Assembly: GCF_001705665.1 (NCBI RefSeq)
Contig: NZ_MDHA01000032.1
Location: 124,001-188,000, forward strand
DNA length: 64,000 bases
From: Thioclava sp. SK-1
Lineage (GTDB): Bacteria; Pseudomonadota; Alphaproteobacteria; Rhodobacterales; Rhodobacteraceae
Direction of reading: 5' to 3'
The first letter of the stretch is position 1. Every line of letters begins with the position of its first letter. The position numbers were made by a program, and so were the translations under genes. Under the pieces are notes generated by a model that ran no database searches, was not told where the DNA came from, and saw only the letters and a list, made by a program, of their open reading frames with translations. Shown here one piece after another: positions 24,887 to 32,027 of the stretch.

Positions 24887-26623
24887 ATGGGAAATGACGG
24901 CGTGGAGCAACCGGGATTGACGATTGCCTTTGGGCAATGCTCTGTCGCGGGGTGTAAACCCGAAAACCAAGATTTTTGTGGCGCGTCTATTCCGAAAACG
25001 GCTGTGGATTTGCTAACCAAAGGGATTGTGGTGGCGATTGCCGACGGGATTTCCACAAGCCCGGTGTCTCATCTGGCCGCCCAGACAGCGGTCAATGCGG
25101 TGCTTAGCGATTACTACGATGCCTCTGAACTGTGGCCGGTTGATACAGCCGCGATGCGCGTGATCGAAGCCACGAATGCGTGGCTTGCGGCACAAAACAC
25201 CCACCACGGGATCTTTGATGCCAATCAGGGCTATGTCTGCACGCTTTCGACGCTGATCTTGAAGGGGCGCGAGGCGCATATTTTCCACATTGGCGACACC
25301 CGTATCGCGCGATTGTCGGGCCGGTCATTTGAGCCGATGACCGATGATCACCGCGCGGGATTGGGCACAGCGCATAGCTATCTGGACCGCGCTATGGGAA
25401 TTGGTGAACCGGTGCAGGTGGAACGCCGCGTCGTGCCGGTTGCCGTTGGCGATGTGTTCGTTTTATCGACCGATGGGGCGCATGACGTTTTGTCGGCGCC
25501 GCTGGTGGCCAATGCGATTGCGCAATGCGCCACATTGCAAGGCGCGGCCAACGCATTGGTGCAGACGGCATTGGATTTGGGCGCGCGTGACAATGTCACC
25601 GTGCAATTGCTGAGGGTCGAAACCCTGCCGGATGCAACGGGGGCCGCGCTGCTGGCGGATGCGTTGGCGCGACCAATACCGGCGCTGCCTCAGGCGGGGC
25701 AAGTGATCGACGGGCTGCGGGTTATTCGCAATATCCACACGACCTCGCGCAGTCATGTCTTTCTGGTTGAGGCGCCGGATGGCACGCGTATGGCGTTAAA
25801 AATCCCAGCCAGTGATTTGCGTGATGATCCCCTGCAGATGCGCCGTTTCGTATTAGAGGATTGGATCGCCCGGCGCATCCATTCACCCCATGTGATCCGC
25901 GCCGGCAAGGGGGTGCAGCCCAGCACCGGCCTATATGTGCTTAGCGAATATATCGAGGGCCAGACCCTGCGCCAGTGGATGACGGATACGCCGCGCCCAG
26001 ATTTGGGTCAGATCCGCGATCTGGCCGAACAGCTTGCGCGTGGATTGCGGGCTTTTCATCGGCGTGAAATGATCCATCAGGATCTGCGGCCCGAAAATAT
26101 TTTGATTGATCGCGACGGCACGGTGAAGATCATTGATCTGGGATCCACCGCTGTGGCTGGGTTGGAAGAGGCAGCGCCGGGGCTGTCGGGCGCATTGCCT
26201 GGCACGTTCCAATATACCGCGCCGGAATATATGTCGGGCGATCAGATCAGCTGGCGCAGCGATCAATACAGCCTTGGCGTGATTATTTATGAAATGCTGA
26301 CAGGCAATCTGCCCTATGGGGCACAGGTGGCGCGGATCGGCTCGCGCAGGGACCGCGACCGGCTGCGCTATCGGGCGGCACATGATGATGACAGCCGCGC
26401 CGTGCCGCTATGGGTGGATGATGCACTGCGCCAGGCCACCCACCCCGATCCGCTGCGCCGCTTTGATGCGCTTAGCGAATTTATTGGGGCGCTGCGCCAA
26501 CCTAGGGCCGATTTCAGCCGCCATATCCCCTTTGCCGAGCGCGATCCGGTGCGATTTTGGAAAACCGTGTCGGGGGTACTGGCGCTGGTGGTGGTCATTC
26601 TGGCTGCCCAGCTTGGACGATGA
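24887..26623 (+). CDS. bifunctional PP2C-type phosphatase / Ser-Thr protein kinase with C-terminal membrane anchor
   Basis: 578 residues. PP2C phosphatase (about 10-245): D53-G54 (AIADGIS), D137 (HIGDTR), D196-G197 (STDGAHD) and D235-N236 (ARDNVTV) give the metal site. Kinase (about 275-540): lysine K305 in MALK, catalytic D399 in HQDLRPEN, D417-L-G in place of DFG, and APE 445-447. The nucleotide loop has no glycines (NIHTTSRSHV) and the usual HRD is HQD. A hydrophobic helix (about 558-575) ends the protein. Start 24887 lies just after the terminator and is preceded by GGGGGG. Similar fusions occur in nitrate/nitrite assimilation clusters of other proteobacteria, so control of nitrite use is plausible. 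Confidence 0.9.
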   Translation: MGNDGVEQPGLTIAFGQCSVAGCKPENQDFCGASIPKTAVDLLTKGIVVAIADGISTSPVSHLAAQTAVNAVLSDYYDASELWPVDTAAMRVIEATNAWLAAQNTHHGIFDANQGYVCTLSTLILKGREAHIFHIGDTRIARLSGRSFEPMTDDHRAGLGTAHSYLDRAMGIGEPVQVERRVVPVAVGDVFVLSTDGAHDVLSAPLVANAIAQCATLQGAANALVQTALDLGARDNVTVQLLRVETLPDATGAALLADALARPIPALPQAGQVIDGLRVIRNIHTTSRSHVFLVEAPDGTRMALKIPASDLRDDPLQMRRFVLEDWIARRIHSPHVIRAGKGVQPSTGLYVLSEYIEGQTLRQWMTDTPRPDLGQIRDLAEQLARGLRAFHRREMIHQDLRPENILIDRDGTVKIIDLGSTAVAGLEEAAPGLSGALPGTFQYTAPEYMSGDQISWRSDQYSLGVIIYEMLTGNLPYGAQVARIGSRRDRDRLRYRAAHDDDSRAVPLWVDDALRQATHPDPLRRFDALSEFIGALRQPRADFSRHIPFAERDPVRFWKTVSGVLALVVVILAAQLGR

Positions 26624-26658
26624 CGATCAACACAGGACTTTCAACAGGAGAGATGATG

Positions 26659-27126
26659 ATGACGACGATTGCTATCCCCGACATGCTGGACAAAGACGAC
26701 GTAAGCCTGATGATTTTGGCAGCGAAGAAAAAGCTGGGCCTGAAATGGGAGGATATCGCGGTGGCGATTGGTATGTCGCCGGTGTTCACCCATTCCGCCT
26801 GTGCTGGTATGAACGCCTTTCCGCAAGAAAAGGCCCAAGCACTGGCTGATTTGCTGCAATTGCCCGCTCAGGCGGTGGATGTGTTGACCGAAAGCCCGAC
26901 CAAAGAATTCGCCTATACCGTGCCCACCGATCCTTGCATCTATCGGTTCTATGAAATCGTCGGTGTCTATGGTCCCACGCTTAAGGCCCTGATCCATGAA
27001 AAATTCGGCGACGGGATCATGTCTGCGATCGATTTCGATATGTCAGTGACCCGCGTTGCATCGCCCAAAGGCGACCGCGTCAAGGTCGAGATGTCTGGCA
27101 AGTATTTGCAATATAATGCGTGGTAA
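26659..27126 (+). CDS. cynS: cyanate hydratase (cyanase)
   Basis: 155 residues. Converts cyanate and bicarbonate to ammonia and CO2. With the start at 26659 the catalytic residues fall at R96, E99 and S122, the E. coli numbering (YRFYE, IMSA). N-terminal helix-turn-helix-like dimer domain and C-terminal catalytic domain are both complete. Three ATG codons in a row (26653, 26656, 26659) follow AGGAG; the third has the best spacing. Cyanase is placed with nirBD, making the cluster an ammonium-producing nitrogen module. No cyanate transporter or carbonic anhydrase is next to it. Confidence 0.96.
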   Translation: MTTIAIPDMLDKDDVSLMILAAKKKLGLKWEDIAVAIGMSPVFTHSACAGMNAFPQEKAQALADLLQLPAQAVDVLTESPTKEFAYTVPTDPCIYRFYEIVGVYGPTLKALIHEKFGDGIMSAIDFDMSVTRVASPKGDRVKVEMSGKYLQYNAW

Positions 27127-27142
27127 TCGCGCAGCCCTGCCT

Positions 27143-27160
27143 GAAAATTGGTGAATTTTC
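27143..27160. repeat. AT-rich inverted repeat downstream of cynS
   Basis: GAAAATT (27143-27149) and AATTTTC (27154-27160) around GGTG, flanked by CCCTG (27135) and CAGGG (27171). It could be a weak terminator for cynS or an operator for the thioesterase gene. No T-run. Confidence 0.3.
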
Positions 27161-27262
27161 GTCACACGGTCAGGGTGGTGTTCCGCTGACATGCGGTCCG
27201 GGGGTTCTCAATCCCCGGGTCGCGTGTCTTATAGCAGTAGACAACCGGAGGCGGCCCCCAAA

Positions 27263-27766
27263 ATGACCAATAGATTGACCGAAGACGAACGCAAGACGCT
27301 TGAGATGAATGTCTTGATGACGCCGGATATGGCGAATTTTTCGGGCAAGGTGCATGGTGGTGCGCTGCTCGCCGAGCTGGACCGCGTGGCATTTACCTTG
27401 GCGTCGCGCTATTCGGGCAGCTATGCGGTGACGCTGTCGGTCGATCAGGTGACATTCAAAGAGCCGATTTTGGTCGGGGAATTGGTCCGGTTTCGTGCGG
27501 CGATCAATCATACCGGGCGCTCGTCAATGGAAATTGGCATCCGGGTTGAGGCAGAGAACATTACCGCAGGCTGGCGCCGTCACACCAACAGTTGTTATTT
27601 CACGATGGTCGCGGTGAATGAGATCGGAAAGCCGATGGAAGTGCCGCCTCTTAAGGCCGAAACCGAGGCCGAAAAGCGCCGCTGGGAGGCTGCAAGCCTG
27701 CGCAAAGAATTGCGTAAGGAACATGCCGCCCGCATGGCTGCCGTGGCCAGTAAGTCCAAGCTTTAA
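27263..27766 (+). CDS. acyl-CoA thioesterase (hotdog fold, YciA/BACH-like)
   Basis: 167 residues. Hydrolyses acyl-CoA esters. Hotdog motif MTPDMANFSGKVHGGALLAELDRVAF contains the catalytic Asp/helix region of the YciA group; SVDQVTFKEPILVGELV follows. The C-terminal 40 residues are a charged helix (KAETEAEKRRWEAASLRKELRK) that may aid oligomerisation. Start 27263 has GGAGG 11 bases upstream, somewhat far. Convergent with lpd; a shared hairpin separates them. Confidence 0.85.
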   Translation: MTNRLTEDERKTLEMNVLMTPDMANFSGKVHGGALLAELDRVAFTLASRYSGSYAVTLSVDQVTFKEPILVGELVRFRAAINHTGRSSMEIGIRVEAENITAGWRRHTNSCYFTMVAVNEIGKPMEVPPLKAETEAEKRRWEAASLRKELRKEHAARMAAVASKSKL

Positions 27767-27790
27767 GCTGAAACCTAAATGTTTTTATGC

Positions 27791-27818
27791 AAAAGGGCGG
27801 CCAGATTGGCCGCCCTTT
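27791..27818. terminator. bidirectional terminator between the thioesterase gene and lpd
   Basis: AAAGGGCGGCC (27792-27802) pairs with GGCCGCCCTTT (27808-27818), an 11-bp perfect stem with a five-base loop, ending the suc-lpd operon on one side and the thioesterase transcript on the other. Confidence 0.88.
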
Positions 27819-27841
27819 GTTGTGTCGTGCATGTGATACAA

Positions 27842-29227
27842 TCAGGCGTGAATGGCGCCATCGCCACAGGCCAGCGCAGCTTCGCGCACGGCTTCTGAGA
27901 AGGTTGGATGCGCATGGCAGGTCAGCGCCAGATCCTCGGCGGATGCACCAAATTCCATGGCCACGCAGACCTCATGGATCAGGTCGCCCGCGCCTGGGCC
28001 GATGATGTGGCACCCAAGGATACGGTCGTTTTCATCCACGATCAGCTTCACAAAACCATCCGATTGGAACACGGCCTTTGCGCGGCCATTGCCCATAAAG
28101 GAGAATTTTCCGACCTTATATTTCACGCCTTCTTGCTTCAGCGCGTCTTCGGTTTTCCCGACCGAGGATACCTCTGGCGTGGTGTAAATCACGCCGGGGA
28201 TGACGTCGTAATTGACATGACCATGTTTGCCCGCGACAACCTCTGCCACGGCCATACCTTCGTCTTCGGCCTTATGCGCCAGCATCGGACCCTGAATCGC
28301 ATCGCCAATCGCATAAACGCCTTTGACCGAGGTCTGCCAATGGCCGTCGGTCTTGATCTGCCCGCGCGGCATCAATTCAACGCCCAAGGCCTCTAGGCCC
28401 AGACCATCGGTGAAGGGTTTGCGACCGGTGGCAACCAAGACGGTTTCCGCCTCAATCGTCGCTTCGCTGTCGTCTTTGTTCAGTTTATAGTTGACCTTGG
28501 CCTTGCCGCCCGATGTGTCGACGCCCTGAACCGCTGCGCCCAGCACGAATTTCAGCCCTTGCTTGGTCAGGATTTTCTGGAAGTTTTTCGCAACTTCGGA
28601 ATCCATTCCTGGGGTGATCGCGTCCAGATATTCCACAACAGTCACTTCGGTGCCCAAGCGCGCATAGACCGAGCCCATTTCCAGCCCGATTACGCCCGCG
28701 CCGATCACGACCATGGTTTTCGGGATTTTTCCAAGCGACAGCGCACCGGTGGAGGTCACAACTGTTTTCTCATCGATTTCGATGCCGGGCAGCGACGATG
28801 GCTCGGACCCTGACGCGATGATGATATTCTTCGCGGTGTGGACGTCGTCACCGACCTTGACCTGACCGGCCGCGGGGATCGAGCCCCAGCCTTTCAGCCA
28901 GGTGACTTTGTTCTTTTTGAACAGGAATTCGATACCTTTGGTGTTGCCGTCGATGACCTCTTGTTTATAGGCCTGCATTTGCTTCCAATCGACCGAAGGC
29001 GATTTGCCCTTCAGGCCCATTTTGGCGAAGTTATGCTCTGCTTCATGCAGTTCATGCGTGGCATGCAGCAGGGCTTTGGACGGGATGCAGCCCACATTCA
29101 AGCAGGTGCCGCCAAGCGACTCGCGCCCTTCGACACAGGCGGTTTTTAGACCCAGCTGCGCGCAGCGGATGGCACAGACATAGCCACCCGGGCCACCACC
29201 GATCACGATTACATCAAATTCTGCCAT
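27842..29227 (-). CDS. lpd: dihydrolipoyl dehydrogenase (E3), suc operon copy
   Basis: 461 residues. Re-oxidises dihydrolipoamide of 2-oxoglutarate dehydrogenase, making NADH. FAD site [14 protein letters not shown], redox disulfide in [16 protein letters not shown] site [15 protein letters not shown] and C-terminal catalytic CHAHPTFSE are present. Start 29227 has AGGAG 7 bases upstream. Last gene of the suc operon; 55 bases separate it from the MAPEG gene before it. Confidence 0.96.
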   Translation of the reverse strand: MAEFDVIVIGGGPGGYVCAIRCAQLGLKTACVEGRESLGGTCLNVGCIPSKALLHATHELHEAEHNFAKMGLKGKSPSVDWKQMQAYKQEVIDGNTKGIEFLFKKNKVTWLKGWGSIPAAGQVKVGDDVHTAKNIIIASGSEPSSLPGIEIDEKTVVTSTGALSLGKIPKTMVVIGAGVIGLEMGSVYARLGTEVTVVEYLDAITPGMDSEVAKNFQKILTKQGLKFVLGAAVQGVDTSGGKAKVNYKLNKDDSEATIEAETVLVATGRKPFTDGLGLEALGVELMPRGQIKTDGHWQTSVKGVYAIGDAIQGPMLAHKAEDEGMAVAEVVAGKHGHVNYDVIPGVIYTTPEVSSVGKTEDALKQEGVKYKVGKFSFMGNGRAKAVFQSDGFVKLIVDENDRILGCHIIGPGAGDLIHEVCVAMEFGASAEDLALTCHAHPTFSEAVREAALACGDGAIHA

Positions 29228-29282
29228 TGGTTTGCTCCTAAATGTCAGGTGCTTGGCAGGGCATATCCCCGCCATAAGTGTT

Positions 29283-29690
29283 TCAGATCAGGCTGGCGAT
29301 CACGATTGCCAGCGTTGCGAAAAGACCGATCGCCCAAACAAGCGACCGCCAGGGCGTCAGCCCAAAAGCGTAGGCGGGGATATAGGCGATGCGGGCGACC
29401 AAAAAGATGCCGCACAGGGCCGTGGTGATCGGCCCTGACTGGCCCGACACGACATTCATCAACACCGCAGGTGCGAACAAGATCAAACTCTCAAAGGAAT
29501 TGTTCACTGCGCGCTGCAACCGTGCCGTTACGACCGAAAGCGGGTGTTTGGGCGCGCCATCGCGGGGGCCAAGCGTATATCCGGGCCCAATTTCCAAATT
29601 GGCGCGTAGCGCGAACAGGCACATCAGCGCGATATGCAAGATCAACGCAACCCCCAGCGCAAGCAGCTCGGCAGTGACGACAGGTGGCAT
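29283..29690 (-). CDS. MAPEG-family membrane protein
   Basis: 135 residues, four hydrophobic segments. The family (membrane-associated proteins in eicosanoid and glutathione metabolism) is recognised from [28 protein letters not shown] and [17 protein letters not shown]. Inner membrane; bacterial members are of unknown role. GGAG lies 6 bases before the ATG. It is one of two MAPEG genes in tandem (the other at 29703) in the middle of a TCA operon; the two differ enough to be old duplicates. Confidence 0.8.
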   Translation of the reverse strand: MPPVVTAELLALGVALILHIALMCLFALRANLEIGPGYTLGPRDGAPKHPLSVVTARLQRAVNNSFESLILFAPAVLMNVVSGQSGPITTALCGIFLVARIAYIPAYAFGLTPWRSLVWAIGLFATLAIVIASLI

Positions 29691-29702
29691 AATGAGCTCC
29701 CC

Positions 29703-30095
29703 TTAGAAGAACGAGGCGACGATCATCGCCGCACAGGCCATAAACCCGGCCATGAAGATGTAGCTGCGCCAAGGCACCCAGCCAAACGCATAGGCGGGCA
29801 AATAGATTGCGCGTGCGACTACGAATACCCACGCGCAGAGCCCAGTAAACCACCCGCTGGACGCAGTGAATTGCACCAAAATCACCGCAATGATGAACAG
29901 TCCGGTATTCTCAACATGGTTGTGCAAGGCGCGGCGCAGGCGCAACGTGCGCTCGCTCAGCCGTTGGTCCAGATTGTGCCGCGTGCCGACATTGGCTTTG
30001 CGCCCCACATCTGCTTCCAGTGAGCTTTGCGACCACATAACGGCTACGACATGGATCAAAGCGGTTGCGGCAAGGGCAGCGAGTTCAGGCGTCAT
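29703..30095 (-). CDS. second MAPEG-family membrane protein
   Basis: 130 residues, four hydrophobic segments, with LRRALHNHVENTGLFIIAVI and IYLPAYAFGWVPWRSYIF aligning with its neighbour at 29283. Its ATG overlaps the TGA of the upstream small membrane protein (ATGA) so translation is coupled. No known substrate. It could be a glutathione-related enzyme or simply a membrane protein of the respiratory environment; neither is shown. Confidence 0.8.
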   Translation of the reverse strand: MTPELAALAATALIHVVAVMWSQSSLEADVGRKANVGTRHNLDQRLSERTLRLRRALHNHVENTGLFIIAVILVQFTASSGWFTGLCAWVFVVARAIYLPAYAFGWVPWRSYIFMAGFMACAAMIVASFF

Positions 30096-30415
30096 GCGTC
30101 AGAGTTCCGTTCGTCTTCTGCGGCCCAGGTCTCGACCTCCTTCGTGACCTGTTCAACCCTGCGCCCGCGCATTGCGCGCAGCGATACAGTGGTGCACAGA
30201 TCAAAGATCACCCAACCGCCAAAGGCCATCCATGCCCAGTCGGGCACAGGGCCGGCCCATTTGTTCAGCCCCCAGACCATTGCGGCCAAAACAACCGTGC
30301 GGGCGGCCCAGGTTACAAGCACGTCACGCAGCGGTTTAACAGCCGCAGTCTTCAGCGTCGCCACAGAGGCCGCAGCGGTCTGATCAGTTTCCAGATTGGG
30401 GTGTGGTTGGGTCAT
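30092..30415 (-). CDS. small membrane protein of unknown function
   Basis: 107 residues. Two hydrophobic stretches (about 38-52 and 60-78) with Trp-rich segments (WGLNKWAGPVPDWAWMAFGGW) and charged ends; the C-terminal 25 residues are acidic/basic mixed (EQVTKEVETWAAEDE). I do not recognise a family. Located between sucB and two MAPEG genes, with a 91-base gap to sucB and a 4-base overlap with the next gene, so it is part of the operon. Confidence 0.65.
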   Translation of the reverse strand: MTQPHPNLETDQTAAASVATLKTAAVKPLRDVLVTWAARTVVLAAMVWGLNKWAGPVPDWAWMAFGGWVIFDLCTTVSLRAMRGRRVEQVTKEVETWAAEDERNSDA

Positions 30416-30506
30416 CGGCAGGCCGTTTCTTCCAACTGGGGCTTACACAAGCCGGGTAGGGGGCCCGGACGCGTCGCGCGCCCCCGGGCCCAAGCGTTTG
30501 CGAGGA

Positions 30507-32024
30507 TTACAGATCCATCAGCATGCGGCGCGGATCTTCCAGGGCTTCTTTAACGCGCACAAGGAAGGTTACGGCGCCTTTGCCATCAACGATGCGGTGA
30601 TCATAGGACAGCGCCAGATACATCATCGGACGGATCTTGATTTCGCCATTGATGACCATGGGGCGATCTTGGATCTTATGCATTCCCAAGATACCCGATT
30701 GCGGCGGGTTCAAGATGGGTGAGGACATCAAGGACCCATAAACACCACCGTTCGAGATGGTGAATGTGCCGCCTTGCATTTCTGCCATAGATAGCTTGCC
30801 GTCACGGGCGCGCTTGCCTTTTTCAGCGATCGCTTTTTCGATATCCGCGAAAGACATGCTATCGGCATCGCGGATGACCGGAACAACCAGACCCTGCGGC
30901 GTGCCCGCAGCCACGCCCATATGGACGTAGTTTTTATAAACGATCTCATTGCCATCGATTTCGGCGTTGACTTCCGGGACCTCTTTCAGCGCATGGCAGC
31001 ATGCCTTGGTGAAGAAGGACATAAAGCCAAGACGCGCGCCATGTTTCTTTTCAAACATGTCTTTGTATTCTTTGCGCAGTGCCATGACCTCGGTCATGTC
31101 GACCTCGTTATAGGTCGTCAGCATCGCAGCGGTGTTCTGGCTGTCTTTCAGACGCTTGGCGATGGTCGCACGCAGGCGGGTCATTTTAACGCGCTCTTCG
31201 CGCGATGCGTCGTCGGCATTGACCGGACCGCGTGGGGCCGCAGCAGGTGCGGTTGCAACCGAAACCGACGCGGGTTTAGGGGCAGATGCCGCTTTCGCAA
31301 CGTCTTCTTTCATGATGCGACCATCGCGGCCCGAGCCCGATACCGATGCCGGGTCGATGCCTTTTTCGGCCATGGCCTTATCGGCGGAAGGGGCATTTTT
31401 AACACCCGCGCCGCTGGCGGCTTGCGCAGGTGCCTGTGCCGCAGTTGCGGCAGGGGCTGCGGTTGCCGCGCCCTCACCGGCCGAGATTACGGCCAATTTT
31501 GCCGTAGCATCAACGGTGGTGCCTTCGGCCGCCACAATCTCGGTCAAAACGCCGGCCGCCGGTGCGGGCACTTCAACAGAGACTTTGTCGGTTTCAAGTT
31601 CGCACAACATTTCGTCTTGCGCGACTGTGTCACCAACCTTTTTGAACCAGGTCGAAACCGTGGCTTCGCTAACGGATTCGCCAAGGGCGGGAACCATCAC
31701 ATCGGTCATTTTTGCCTCACCTGAGGGGGCAGCCGCCGGGGCTGCGGGTTCGCTTTTCTTCGGCGCGGGCGAAGTTGCCCCAGCACCGGCTTCTTCGATC
31801 ATTGCCAGCAGGGCATCAACGCCGACCGTGTCACCTTCATTGGCCACGATCTCGCCCAAAGTGCCAGCCGCAGGGGCGGGCACTTCGACAGTTACCTTAT
31901 CGGTTTCCAATTCGCACAGCATCTCATCTGCGGCCACTGTGTCACCGGATTTTTTGAACCAAGTCGCGACGGTCGCTTCCGTCACGCTTTCGCCCAAGGT
32001 GGGAACGCGAACTTCGGTACTCAT
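30507..32024 (-). CDS. sucB: dihydrolipoamide succinyltransferase (E2 of 2-oxoglutarate dehydrogenase), two lipoyl domains
   Basis: 505 residues; E. coli SucB has about 405 and one lipoyl domain. Here two lipoyl domains stand in tandem, with lipoyl lysines K43 and K147 (both in ETDK), joined by Ala/Pro-rich linkers. A peripheral-subunit-binding domain (about 212-245, [16 protein letters not shown]) and the catalytic core follow, ending with YDHRIVDG. Two-lipoyl E2o proteins are found in other alphaproteobacteria. A GGAGGG site overlaps the end of sucA, spacing the ATG correctly. Cytosolic core of the complex. Confidence 0.96.
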   Translation of the reverse strand: MSTEVRVPTLGESVTEATVATWFKKSGDTVAADEMLCELETDKVTVEVPAPAAGTLGEIVANEGDTVGVDALLAMIEEAGAGATSPAPKKSEPAAPAAAPSGEAKMTDVMVPALGESVSEATVSTWFKKVGDTVAQDEMLCELETDKVSVEVPAPAAGVLTEIVAAEGTTVDATAKLAVISAGEGAATAAPAATAAQAPAQAASGAGVKNAPSADKAMAEKGIDPASVSGSGRDGRIMKEDVAKAASAPKPASVSVATAPAAAPRGPVNADDASREERVKMTRLRATIAKRLKDSQNTAAMLTTYNEVDMTEVMALRKEYKDMFEKKHGARLGFMSFFTKACCHALKEVPEVNAEIDGNEIVYKNYVHMGVAAGTPQGLVVPVIRDADSMSFADIEKAIAEKGKRARDGKLSMAEMQGGTFTISNGGVYGSLMSSPILNPPQSGILGMHKIQDRPMVINGEIKIRPMMYLALSYDHRIVDGKGAVTFLVRVKEALEDPRRMLMDL

Positions 32025-32027
32025 GGA

